DNA of 8,137 nucleotides, from NCBI GenBank assembly GCA_900544395.1, contig UQVC01000057.1, positions 1-8,137 on the forward strand, read 5' to 3'. Positions 1 through 6,971 of this stretch are shown in pieces. This stretch comes from an uncultured Ruminococcus sp. GTDB taxonomy: Bacteria; Bacillota; Clostridia; Lachnospirales; Lachnospiraceae. A program made the position numbers and the translations under genes. Below the pieces are notes generated by a model, which worked only from the letters and a program-made list of their open reading frames with translations, made no database searches and had not been told where the DNA came from. Positions within the stretch are counted from its first letter, which is position 1, and every line of letters begins with the position of its first letter.

Positions 1-123
1 GGCAATGACGAATGTTCGTTTCCGCATTTTCAGCATACATGAGCAATACGGCTATGAAAAAACAGAGTAAATAAATCGGAAGATGCAGGAATCAACATAA
101 ATATTTTTCAAGGAGGAAAAAAT
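1..123 (+). other. Leader upstream of oppA
   Basis: This is the noncoding-looking stretch before the binding-protein gene. It holds a short inverted repeat (ACGAA at 8-12, TTCGT at 15-19), a motif set shared with the oppA-oppB gap (38-75), and a strong ribosome binding site AAGGAGG at 110-116, seven bases before the ATG. I see no convincing -35/-10 pair, so the operon promoter probably lies upstream of the window. One forward frame is open from base 2 to a TAA at 68-70, but 22 codons is too short to show that it is the tail of a gene. Confidence 0.5.
38..75 (+). repeat. Leader repeat, copy 1 (upstream of oppA)
   Basis: The blocks CATGAGCAA (38-46), AACAGAGT (61-68) and AAATAAA (69-75) occur in this order. 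The same blocks recur in the same order before oppB at 2006-2030. In this copy 14 extra bases separate the first two blocks. The role is unknown; it could be a regulatory or RNA element, or the remnant of a duplicated leader. Confidence 0.45.
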
Positions 124-1857
124 ATGAAAAAGAAAGCATTAGCCTGCCTTTTAGCGGCAGTAATGGCACTTTCACTTGCGGCTTGCGGCAGTGGGTCAGA
201 CAATAAGAAAACAAGTGAAAAAACAGAATCACAGGACACAAATACTTCATTAGAAGCAACAAACCAGTTGATTGAAGCAGAGGATCCTTCTGCACTTCCT
301 GAGACAGCAGCAAAGAGAAAAGACACACTGATCGCAGGTGTTGCAGACTTTGCAGGTGTATTCAACCCGGTATACTGGGAAGCAAATGAGGATTTCCAGG
401 TTGTAACAGCAACAACAGCTTCTCTGAGTGTCAATGATGACAAAGGTGAGATTGTTGATGGTACAGCAAGTATGTCCGTTTCTGAGGATGGCAAAGTTTA
501 CACATATAAACTGACAAAAGAAAAATACAACGATGGATCTGATGTAAAAGCAGAAGACTATGTAAATTGGTACAAAGTAGTAGCTGATCCAAGTTATGAC
601 GGATATCAGGATATTTCTAAAGTAAACGTTGTAGGATATGATGACTACAAAAACGGAAGCGCTACAGAAATTTCCGGTATCAAAGTGGTAGATGAAAGTA
701 CAATTGAGATTACTCTGGAATCAGCAAACACAAGTGCACCATACGTATTAGGTTCAGCAGTGCCGATCTCTACAGCAAAATATGGAGATCTGATCAAGAA
801 AGGTGACCTTTCTAAATTCAAATCATTGAATATGGTTGACTATGTATCGAATGGTGCATATGTATTGAAAGAGTACAAAGAAAAAACATCTGCGACTCTG
901 GAAGCAAACCCGAACTTCTACCTGGGAGAGCCTAAGACAAAGAACCTGATCTTCAAAGTAGTTGCTACAAATGCGGAACTTCAGGCAGTAGAAACAGGTG
1001 ATGTAGATATTCACGACCAGGTTGTATGTGATGATGATCACATCGAAGAGGCAATGTCAGCTGGATTCATCAACTTGAAGATTCAGCCAACACTTGGATA
1101 TGGTTATGTTGCAACAAACCAGAAAAATGAAATCTTCCAGGATGTAAAAGTACGTCAGGCACTGCTCCACGCAATTGACCGTAAGTCTCTGAATCAGGCT
1201 GTTTACGGACAGTATGCAATTACACTGAATATTCCACAGGCACCAGTTTCATGGTTGTATGATGATGAAGGTATGGAGACATACGATTACGATCTTGAAA
1301 AAGCTGCAGAACTTCTGAAAGAAGCTGGATGGGAAAAAGACGGCGACAAACTGATGAAAGACGGAAAACAGATGAAGATCGTCTTCAGTGCAATGTCCGG
1401 AAATGTTGTAACAGATACTATGATCCCTCTGATGATCGACGCATACGGACAGCTTGGTATCGACTTCCAGGCAGAGTATGTAGACTGGCCGACACTGCAG
1501 TCTAAATCCCAGAACGGTACATTTGATATGCTGTTCATGGCATGGGGACTGACAGCTGATCCAGACCTGACAGGTACATTTGCAAGTGCAGAAGCAGGTG
1601 GAACTCAGAACCGTACAGGATATGCAAATCCGGAACTGGATAAGATGCTTGCAGAGGCACTGGCTTCTACTTCACAGGACGAGCAGAAAGAAAAATACAA
1701 AGAGATTTACAAACTTATCAATGAAGAACTTCCATTATATCCGATCTACGAGAGATGCGACCTGATCTGCTACAACACTCGTGTACAGAACATCGAGCAG
1801 AGCTCTTATGTAAAATGGTATCAGCAGGATAAGATCGTCAATATTGAAGTTGAGTAA
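124..1857 (+). CDS. oppA: Peptide ABC transporter substrate-binding lipoprotein
   Basis: This is the extracellular solute-binding protein of an oligopeptide/dipeptide importer (SBP_bac_5 family), anchored to the outer face of the membrane by a lipid. The N-terminus is a lipoprotein signal: lysines at 2-4, a hydrophobic core, and a lipobox LAAC with the lipidated Cys at residue 21. A Ser/Thr/Asp/Lys-rich linker follows to about residue 65. Family hallmarks are YTYKLTKE with NDGSDVKAEDYVNWY (126-150), the motif FQDVKVRQALLHAIDR (338-353), and GTFDMLFMAWG (465-475). At 577 residues it is a normal length for the family. AAGGAGG at 110-116 supports the ATG. It heads an operon with both permeases and both ATPases, which supports a transport role. 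The ligand cannot be read from sequence; peptides are likely, but nickel or other oligopeptide-like substrates are known in this family. Confidence 0.95.
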   Translation: MKKKALACLLAAVMALSLAACGSGSDNKKTSEKTESQDTNTSLEATNQLIEAEDPSALPETAAKRKDTLIAGVADFAGVFNPVYWEANEDFQVVTATTASLSVNDDKGEIVDGTASMSVSEDGKVYTYKLTKEKYNDGSDVKAEDYVNWYKVVADPSYDGYQDISKVNVVGYDDYKNGSATEISGIKVVDESTIEITLESANTSAPYVLGSAVPISTAKYGDLIKKGDLSKFKSLNMVDYVSNGAYVLKEYKEKTSATLEANPNFYLGEPKTKNLIFKVVATNAELQAVETGDVDIHDQVVCDDDHIEEAMSAGFINLKIQPTLGYGYVATNQKNEIFQDVKVRQALLHAIDRKSLNQAVYGQYAITLNIPQAPVSWLYDDEGMETYDYDLEKAAELLKEAGWEKDGDKLMKDGKQMKIVFSAMSGNVVTDTMIPLMIDAYGQLGIDFQAEYVDWPTLQSKSQNGTFDMLFMAWGLTADPDLTGTFASAEAGGTQNRTGYANPELDKMLAEALASTSQDEQKEKYKEIYKLINEELPLYPIYERCDLICYNTRVQNIEQSSYVKWYQQDKIVNIEVE

Positions 1858-1939
1858 TCAAAGTACTCTAAAAAAATAACAAAGCCGTAAGACTTGAAGC
1901 TCAAATAGGGATCCAGCGAGGTTTCCCTTCAAACAAACG

Positions 1940-1987
1940 GCCCGCAGGGGGTGGATACGAATTTGATTCGTTCTATTTCCTGCGGGC
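1940..1987 (+). promoter_or_regulatory. Long intercistronic hairpin between oppA and oppB
   Basis: GCCCGCAGG (1940-1948) pairs perfectly with CCTGCGGGC (1979-1987). The stem continues inward through G-U, A-U and G-C pairs, has one bulged T at 1956, and closes with ACGAAT (1957-1962) against ATTCGT (1966-1971) around a TTG loop. I count about 22 pairs. The 3' side is followed by AAAATTAAG, not a T-run, so it is not a standard intrinsic terminator for the + strand. Such structures after binding-protein genes often protect the upstream mRNA or mark a processing site, which would give more binding protein than permease. That role is inferred. The rest of the 192-base gap holds a weaker possible stem (AGGGA 1907-1911 with TCCCT 1924-1928) and a second leader-repeat copy. 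Confidence 0.7.
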
Positions 1988-2005
1988 AAAATTAAGTTAT
2001 TTGAT

Positions 2006-2030
2006 CATGAGCAAAACAGAGTCAAATAAA
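2006..2030 (+). repeat. Leader repeat, copy 2 (upstream of oppB)
   Basis: CATGAGCAA (2006-2014), AACAGAGT (2015-2022), then one C and AAATAAA (2024-2030) repeat the blocks seen at 38-75, here with no spacer between the first two. The oppB ribosome binding site GGAGG (2035-2039) follows at once. The function is unknown. Confidence 0.45.
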
Positions 2031-2049
2031 GATTGGAGGTTTTTAACAA

Positions 2050-3012
2050 ATGTGGAAATATGCAACTCGCCGTGTTCTCACGATGATTCCTATTCTGATC
2101 GGTGTATCTATGGTTGTATTTCTTTTGGTAGCAAGTCTGCCGGGAGATGCCGTTGATGCTCATGCAGGCGGAAACATCACAGCGGAGAAGATAGCGCAGA
2201 ACAAAGCACTTTTAGGATTAGACAAACCGATACCGGAAAGATACGTAAACTGGGCAAGTCATGCGATCAGAGGAGATTTTGGTATCTCAATCAGTTACAA
2301 GATTCCGGTAACAGAAGTCATCGGTAAATTTGTATGGAACTCGTTTTTAGTAGCTGCTGTAGCGTTCATACTGCAACTATTGATCGCGATTCCAATCGGC
2401 GTTATTTCGGCGACCAAGCAATATTCGATTTTTGACAATACATTCTCGGTAGTGGCATTTGCCGGTATTTCACTGCCATCCTTTTTCCTGGCAATGATCC
2501 TGCGGCATATCTTTTCTGTCAAGCTTGGAGTCCTTCCTCTTGACGGTATGGTAACTGCTGGGGCAAACAACACTGGGGGGGCTTATGTTGTGGATGTATT
2601 GCTTCACATGATTCTTCCGGTTGTGACACTGACAGTGATTCAGTTGGGTGGTACTATGCGTTATGTGCGTACATCCATGCTTGAGGTAATCAATCAGGAT
2701 TACATCAGAACTGCCCGTGCAAAGGGACTTCCGGAAAAAGTGGTAATTTACAAACATGCGTTGAAGAATGCGATGATCCCGATCGTAACATATGTCGGAG
2801 GTGCAATCCCGGGACTTTTCGCAGGTGCGATGATCACAGAGACTGTCTTTGCATGGCCTGGAATCGGTAAAGTATTCCTGGATTCGATTGGAAAGAGAGA
2901 TTATCTGTTTATGATGGGATTCACAATGTTCCTTGCAGTACTTACAATGCTTGGAAATTTACTTTCCGATTTATTATATGGTGCGGTTGATCCGCGTATT
3001 CGTTTGAAGTAG
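2050..3012 (+). CDS. oppB: Peptide ABC transporter permease, OppB type
   Basis: This is one of the two membrane-spanning subunits that form the peptide channel (BPD_transp_1 family). The N-terminus, with MWKYATRRVL then a hydrophobic helix ending in LPGD (30-33), is typical of OppB/DppB. About six helices are visible, near residues 9-29, 97-121, 130-152, 182-205, 240-262 and 285-310. The cytoplasmic EAA loop that docks the ATPase is seen as TARAKGLPEKVVIYKHALKN (221-240). The stretch TETVFAWPGIGKVF (263-276) and the C-terminal DPRIRLK are also family hallmarks. At 320 residues it is full length. The ATG follows GGAGG with ten bases between. The large gap after oppA, compared with the tight spacing of the later genes, suggests separate control of transporter-body expression. 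The peptide class (opp versus dpp) is not resolved. Confidence 0.95.
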   Translation: MWKYATRRVLTMIPILIGVSMVVFLLVASLPGDAVDAHAGGNITAEKIAQNKALLGLDKPIPERYVNWASHAIRGDFGISISYKIPVTEVIGKFVWNSFLVAAVAFILQLLIAIPIGVISATKQYSIFDNTFSVVAFAGISLPSFFLAMILRHIFSVKLGVLPLDGMVTAGANNTGGAYVVDVLLHMILPVVTLTVIQLGGTMRYVRTSMLEVINQDYIRTARAKGLPEKVVIYKHALKNAMIPIVTYVGGAIPGLFAGAMITETVFAWPGIGKVFLDSIGKRDYLFMMGFTMFLAVLTMLGNLLSDLLYGAVDPRIRLK

Positions 3013-3014
3013 AA

Positions 3015-3023
3015 AGGAGGAGG
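3015..3023 (+). promoter_or_regulatory. Ribosome binding site that supports the GTG start of oppC
   Basis: AGGAGGAGG covers two overlapping Shine-Dalgarno cores just after the oppB stop. It sits 4-7 bases before GTG at 3028. No ATG competes nearby, so the GTG start is well supported. Confidence 0.75.
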
Positions 3024-3027
3024 ACAC

Positions 3028-3960
3028 GTGAAAAAAACAGAAGATGCAAATAAAAGAATTGCAAAACAGGCAGCAGCGAGCAAGAGCATGGAATCCCCCT
3101 GGAGACTTGCAATGAAGCGATTGTCCAGAAATAAACTGGCAATAGCAGGACTGATCTTTTTAGGAGTCATGATCGTTCTTTGTATTGTGGGACCAATCGT
3201 ATCTCCGTATTCAGATATTACAGCAACTGATATTGCAAATGCAAAACAGCCGCCGAGTGCACAGCACTGGTTTGGAACAGATGAAAATGGACGAGACGTC
3301 TTTACACGTCTTCTTTATGGAGGTCGTATTTCCATGACAGTCGGTCTGGCGGCAACAGCACTTCAGATATTCATCGGTGCATTTTTAGGCTGTGTGGCAG
3401 CATACTATGGCGGAGTTGTTGATTTTGTGATCATGCGTGTGGTAGACGTGATTCTGTCTCTTCCGACGATGCCGATCCTGATCATGCTCAGTGCGATGAT
3501 GTCTGACTGGAAAGTGGATACGGGAGTTCGTGTATACTATTTAATGGTGATTCTTGCAGCCATCGGATGGGCGGGAACCTGCCGTTATATCCGTGGTCAG
3601 GTACTTTCCATTCGTGAGATGGACTATATGTCAGCAGCAGAATCTCTGGGTATCCGTGATATGCATAAGATCTTCAAACACATTATGCCGAATGTTATTC
3701 CGATCATCATTGTAACTGCAACACTGGCAATCGGTGATACAATCATCATGGAATCTACCATGTCTTATCTTGGAGTTGGTGTACTTCCGCCGATGTCCAG
3801 CTGGGGACAGATGGTATCTGCGGGAACAAACCTGATGACATTCAAACTGCGTCCATGGCTGTGGATGCCGGCCGGATTCTGTATCCTGCTGACTGTACTT
3901 GCGGTAAACCTTGTAGGTGATGGTCTCAGAGATGCATTTGACCCGAAAATGAAACGCTAA
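3028..3960 (+). CDS. oppC: Peptide ABC transporter permease, OppC type
   Basis: This is the second membrane subunit of the importer, partner of OppB. A basic cytoplasmic N-terminus leads to an OppC_N-type segment (about 25-75) with the first helix at about 36-59. The family hallmark HWFGTDENGRDVFTRLLYGG lies at 80-99. Five further helices are visible near 103-128, 135-157, 170-187, 220-240 and 280-300. The EAA loop that contacts the ATPase reads SAAESLGIRDMHKIFKHIMP (202-221). The C-terminus GDGLRDAFDPKMKR (297-310) is standard for the family. It has 310 residues, full length, and starts at GTG 3028, fifteen bases after the oppB stop. Translational coupling with oppB is likely. Confidence 0.95.
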   Translation: MKKTEDANKRIAKQAAASKSMESPWRLAMKRLSRNKLAIAGLIFLGVMIVLCIVGPIVSPYSDITATDIANAKQPPSAQHWFGTDENGRDVFTRLLYGGRISMTVGLAATALQIFIGAFLGCVAAYYGGVVDFVIMRVVDVILSLPTMPILIMLSAMMSDWKVDTGVRVYYLMVILAAIGWAGTCRYIRGQVLSIREMDYMSAAESLGIRDMHKIFKHIMPNVIPIIIVTATLAIGDTIIMESTMSYLGVGVLPPMSSWGQMVSAGTNLMTFKLRPWLWMPAGFCILLTVLAVNLVGDGLRDAFDPKMKR

Positions 3961-3972
3961 GAAAGTTTTGAC

Positions 3973-3978
3973 AAGGAG
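3973..3978 (+). promoter_or_regulatory. Ribosome binding site that fixes the oppD start
   Basis: AAGGAG lies seven bases before ATG 3986. A TTG in the same frame at 3968 is upstream of this site and has no site of its own, so the ATG is the start. Confidence 0.8.
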
Positions 3979-3985
3979 AAAAATT

Positions 3986-4972
3986 ATGGCATTTATAGAA
4001 TTTAAAAATCTGCATACATGGTTCTATACAGACGCTGGAATTGTCAAGGCAGTCAACGGCGTTGATTTTGAGATCCGCAAAGGAGAGACAGTCTGTGTAG
4101 TAGGAGAATCCGGATGTGGAAAGAGTGTTACTTCACTCTCTCTGATGCATCTGGTTCAGTCACCTCCGGGAAAAATCGTGGATGGTGAGATCCTGATGGA
4201 TGGAAGAGATTTACTGAAGCTGAGCAAGAGCGAAATGGAGCATGTCAACGGAAAAGATGTTGCAATGATCTTCCAGGAGCCGATGACTTCTCTGAATCCG
4301 GTACTCAAAGTCGGACATCAGATCATGGAAAGTATTCTTTTCCATACAGATGCAACAAAAGAAGAAGCAAGAGCAAAAGCTCTGGAAATGATAAAACTGG
4401 TTGGTATTCCGAGAGCGGAAGAAATCATGGAATGCTATCCTCACGAGCTTTCCGGTGGTATGCGTCAGCGTATCATGATTGCAATGGCTCTGGTATGTAA
4501 TCCGAAGCTGTTGATCGCAGATGAGCCGACGACTGCGCTGGATGTAACGATTCAGGCACAGATTCTGGATCTGATGCGCAAGCTGAAAGAGGAAATGGAT
4601 ATGTCCATCATGCTGATCACGCATGACCTGGGCGTCGTTGCAGAGATGGCAGATTACGTGGTTGTTATGTATGCCGGAAATGTTGTGGAAAAAGGAAAAG
4701 TACTGGATATTTTCCAGAATCCGATGCATCCATATACAATCGGGCTGTTAAAATCAAAACCGATCATCGGTAAGACCAATCACAATGAGCGTCTGTATTC
4801 GATCCCGGGACAGGTTCCGAACCCGATCAATATGCCGGAGAACTGCCATTTCAATGAGAGATGTGAGTTCTGTCAGGAAGGCTGTAAAGAAAAAGAACCA
4901 AAACTGGTACACGTTGGAAACGGTCATTATGTTGCATGCTTTGTCAACGCACCGGAAAAGGAGGAAGTATAA
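3986..4972 (+). CDS. oppD: Peptide ABC transporter ATP-binding protein, OppD type
   Basis: This is one of the paired cytoplasmic ATPases that drive peptide import. All ABC motifs are intact: Walker A GESGCGKS (40-47), Q-loop Gln97 in FQEPMTSLNP, signature LSGGMRQR (155-162), Walker B LLIADEPT (175-182), D-loop ALD (184-186) and switch His213. The C-terminal extension has the oligo_HPY region, with NPMHPYTIGLL at 245-255. It carries four cysteines (287, 293, 300, 318) spaced C-x5-C-x6-C-x17-C, plus an extra Cys296. In some members of this family the four cysteines hold a [4Fe-4S] cluster; whether they do here is inference. It has 328 residues from the ATG, 25 bases after oppC. It ends in the TAA that directly abuts the oppF ATG. 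Confidence 0.96.
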   Translation: MAFIEFKNLHTWFYTDAGIVKAVNGVDFEIRKGETVCVVGESGCGKSVTSLSLMHLVQSPPGKIVDGEILMDGRDLLKLSKSEMEHVNGKDVAMIFQEPMTSLNPVLKVGHQIMESILFHTDATKEEARAKALEMIKLVGIPRAEEIMECYPHELSGGMRQRIMIAMALVCNPKLLIADEPTTALDVTIQAQILDLMRKLKEEMDMSIMLITHDLGVVAEMADYVVVMYAGNVVEKGKVLDIFQNPMHPYTIGLLKSKPIIGKTNHNERLYSIPGQVPNPINMPENCHFNERCEFCQEGCKEKEPKLVHVGNGHYVACFVNAPEKEEV

Positions 4973-5947
4973 ATGAACAGAGAAAATGAAATCATTTTGG
5001 ATGTCCAGAATCTGAAAAAATATTTCCCGATCCGTGGCGGTCTGATCACAAGAACAGTCGGACATGTCAAAGCTGTAGATGGAATTTCTTTCAAACTGAG
5101 ACGTGGTGAGACACTGGGAATCGTAGGTGAGTCCGGATGTGGAAAATCAACAGCCGGAAGAACGATCTTAAGGCTGCATGATATCACAGACGGAAAGGTC
5201 ATTTTCAAAGGAGAGGACCTTGCAAAATGTTCCAAAAAGGAAATGCGTGCAAAACGTCTGCAGATGCAGATGGTATTTCAGGATCCATACGCTTCGTTGA
5301 ATCCGCGTATGACAGTCGGAAACATCATCGGGGAGGCTCTGCTTGATCACAAATTGATGAGTAAGGCAGAAGCACGTGAAAAGGTATTGGAGACAATGGA
5401 AATCTGCGGACTTCCTACGTATTATATCAACCGTTACCCGCATGAGTTTTCCGGTGGACAAAGACAGCGTATCGGAATTGCACGAAGCCTGATTCTGAAT
5501 CCGGAACTGATCGTCTGTGATGAGCCGGTATCGGCGCTGGACGTGTCTATTCAGTCACAGATCATCAACCTGCTCGGAGATCTTCAGGAGAGAAACAACT
5601 TCTCCTACATTTTCATTTCGCATGACTTGTCAGTTGTAGAGTACATCAGTAATCGTGTGGCAGTTATGTATCTTGGAAATATTGTGGAGATGGCAGATAA
5701 AAATGAAATTTTCGACAATCCGCTGCATCCATATACAAAAGCGCTGATGTCAGCGATTCCGGTGCCGGATCCGACAAGAAAGAGAGATCGTATCATTTTG
5801 AGCGGAGATCTTCCTTCTCCGTCGAATCCGCCGTCCGGATGTAAATTCCGTACACGCTGTCCATATGCGACAGAGAAATGTGCACAGGAAGCACCGGAGT
5901 ACAGAGATGTAGGAAATGAACACTTTGTAGCTTGTCACTATGTATAA
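4973..5947 (+). CDS. oppF: Peptide ABC transporter ATP-binding protein, OppF type
   Basis: This is the second ATPase, expected to form a heterodimer with OppD beneath OppB/OppC. Motifs are complete: Walker A GESGCGKST (52-60), Q-loop Gln103 in FQDPYASLNP, signature FSGGQRQR (159-166), Walker B ELIVCDEP (178-185), D-loop ALD (188-190) and switch His217. The longer N-terminus containing LKKYFPIRGG (14-23) and the phrase DEPVSALDVS are typical of OppF rather than OppD. The oligo_HPY tail repeats the OppD cysteine spacing exactly (C290, C296, C303, C321). It has 324 residues. The ATG follows the oppD stop with no gap, and its site AAGGAGG (4958-4964) lies inside the end of oppD, so the two are almost certainly translationally coupled. 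A terminator follows 42 bases after the stop, so this is the last gene of the importer operon. Confidence 0.96.
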   Translation: MNRENEIILDVQNLKKYFPIRGGLITRTVGHVKAVDGISFKLRRGETLGIVGESGCGKSTAGRTILRLHDITDGKVIFKGEDLAKCSKKEMRAKRLQMQMVFQDPYASLNPRMTVGNIIGEALLDHKLMSKAEAREKVLETMEICGLPTYYINRYPHEFSGGQRQRIGIARSLILNPELIVCDEPVSALDVSIQSQIINLLGDLQERNNFSYIFISHDLSVVEYISNRVAVMYLGNIVEMADKNEIFDNPLHPYTKALMSAIPVPDPTRKRDRIILSGDLPSPSNPPSGCKFRTRCPYATEKCAQEAPEYRDVGNEHFVACHYV

Positions 5948-5989
5948 AATGTTCTGACAATATCCAAAATAAAAAAACAGAGAAAGTAA

Positions 5990-6019
5990 GCCCCCGGTGA
6001 TCCTATCGGGGGCATTTTT
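5990..6019 (+). terminator. Rho-independent terminator after oppF
   Basis: GCCCCCG (5990-5996) pairs with CGGGGGC (6007-6013). The stem can extend by a few weaker pairs around a small loop and is followed by ATTTTT (6014-6019). It closes the transporter operon. It is notable that the next gene's ribosome binding site begins almost at once after the T-run. Confidence 0.88.
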
Positions 6020-6032
6020 CAAAGAGGGCATT

Positions 6033-6422
6033 ATGAAAAATTTGTTGAAACTGGGACAGGGACCAAGACCAGATCTGATGTTTGACGAGGATGAAAAAGA
6101 AAAAAATCCAAATGCACAGCCAGATGGGAAAAAGAAAAAAGTCGAATTTGAAAAGGGAATCCGTACAGTCAGAAAAGAAGCCAAACAACGGGCGAAAGAA
6201 GAAAGAAAGCGACTGGAAGCAGAAAAAAGTGGGGAACTTTCAGAAAATGAGAAAGAAGTAAAGAAGAAACAGAAGCAGGCGCTGGATGAGATGAGCAGAC
6301 AGGATAAGATGGCAATGATGATGGCATTTGCTCAGCTGATTCTGCCGGTAGCAGTGGGCGTTCTTGCGATTTTTGCCTTTCTGATCTGGTTTCTGGGAAA
6401 ATTCTGGCTGCACGCATGGTAA
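6033..6422 (+). CDS. Hypothetical charged protein with one C-terminal membrane helix
   Basis: I do not recognise this protein. It has 129 residues. The first 95 or so are extremely hydrophilic, rich in Lys, Glu, Asp, Arg and Gln, with a likely long helix or coiled coil at about 40-90 (runs such as RKEAKQRAKEERKRLEAEK). One hydrophobic segment spans about 98-122, ending in LGKFWLHAW. This suggests a C-terminally anchored membrane protein with its charged part in the cytoplasm, since Lys/Arg flank the helix. The ATG is chosen because AAGAGGG (6022-6028) precedes it by four bases. An in-frame GTG at 5997 lies inside the terminator hairpin and is rejected. It is probably co-transcribed with the thioesterase 28 bases downstream, but this gives no firm clue to function. 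Confidence 0.75.
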   Translation: MKNLLKLGQGPRPDLMFDEDEKEKNPNAQPDGKKKKVEFEKGIRTVRKEAKQRAKEERKRLEAEKSGELSENEKEVKKKQKQALDEMSRQDKMAMMMAFAQLILPVAVGVLAIFAFLIWFLGKFWLHAW

Positions 6423-6450
6423 TCATAAAAGAGGTTAAGAGGAAAAGAAT

Positions 6451-6924
6451 ATGAGAAAAATGAAAAAAGTCAGTGATTCCAGTGTCGAGACCATGCACGC
6501 AGTGCGCCCGGTCCATTTAAATGGTGCGGGCAGACTGTTTGGGGGCCAGTTGATGGAGTGGCTGGACGAAGTGGCAGGCCTGGTAGGAAGACGTCATGCA
6601 GAGCATAATATTACAACTGCTTCTGTAGATAACTTAAGATTTATCCAGGGGGTCTATCTGGATGAAGTGGTTGTGGTGATCGGAAAAGCAACATATGTAG
6701 GAAAGACTTCTATGGAAGTGCGGGTTGATACGTACGTGGAGAACAAAGAGGGAATGCGAAGAGTGATCAACCGGGCATATTTTACGATGGTCGCGCTGGA
6801 TGAGAATGATACACCAACAGAGATTCCGGGACTTTTGATTGAAACAGAAGAAGAAAAATGGGAGTGGGAAGCTGCCAGGAAGAGGCGGGAAATGCGAATG
6901 AAAAGACGGGAAGAAGGATTTTAG
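6451..6924 (+). CDS. Acyl-CoA thioesterase, YciA/BACH hot-dog family
   Basis: This should hydrolyse acyl-CoA to free fatty acid and CoA in the cytoplasm. The hot-dog signature is clear: HLNGAGRLFGGQLMEWLDEV (22-41) includes the asparagine and glycines of the active-site loop and the helix with the likely catalytic acid Asp39. It is followed by TTASVDNLRFIQGV (55-68), and then GKTSMEVRVDTYVE (84-97) as in YciA-like enzymes. These enzymes act as hexamers or trimers of dimers. Residues 131-157 form a highly charged tail (many Glu, Lys, Arg and Trp), longer than the minimal YciA core. The ATG follows AAGAGG (6437-6442) with eight bases between; a Met at residue 4 is a less likely start. The acyl chain preference cannot be read. 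A terminator overlaps the 3' end, so it is the last gene of its unit. Confidence 0.92.
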   Translation: MRKMKKVSDSSVETMHAVRPVHLNGAGRLFGGQLMEWLDEVAGLVGRRHAEHNITTASVDNLRFIQGVYLDEVVVVIGKATYVGKTSMEVRVDTYVENKEGMRRVINRAYFTMVALDENDTPTEIPGLLIETEEEKWEWEAARKRREMRMKRREEGF

Positions 6925-6938
6925 GCCTTCTTCTTTTT
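6910..6938 (+). terminator. Rho-independent terminator overlapping the thioesterase stop
   Basis: GAAGAAGG (6910-6917) pairs perfectly with CCTTCTTC (6926-6933), around an eight-base loop that contains the TAG stop codon, and TTTTT follows at 6934-6938. The upstream arm therefore encodes the last residues of the thioesterase. It separates that gene from the PFOR promoter. Confidence 0.85.
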
Positions 6939-6971
6939 GTATAGCAGAAAGTGGAGTTTTGTAAAGAAATC

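Noticed and set aside
2..70. Open forward frame ending in TAA before oppA, possible tail of an upstream gene
   Set aside because: Only 22 codons are visible and a frame this short is often open by chance. The region also shares motifs with the noncoding oppA-oppB gap.
108..494. Minus-strand open frame of 128 codons inside oppA
   Set aside because: It is a shadow of the clearly real oppA frame and has no ribosome binding site or recognisable domain.
1900..1990. GGGTGGATAC-like text in the oppA-oppB gap suggesting a T-box leader
   Set aside because: The stem I features are absent, the gap is too short, and no terminator T-run follows the hairpin.
2001..2030. Possible promoter before oppB with TTGATC as -35
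   Set aside because: No acceptable -10 lies at 16-18 bases; the nearest four-of-six match has a 15-base spacer.
3968..3985. Upstream TTG start for oppD adding six residues
   Set aside because: The ribosome binding site AAGGAG at 3973-3978 lies after it and fits ATG 3986.
4211..4729. Minus-strand open frame of 172 codons opposite oppD
   Set aside because: The composition is that of a reverse shadow, rich in His, Cys and Gln, with no domain or start signal, opposite an intact ATPase gene.
5997..6032. GTG start for the unknown protein, 12 residues earlier
   Set aside because: It lies within the terminator hairpin and has no ribosome binding site.
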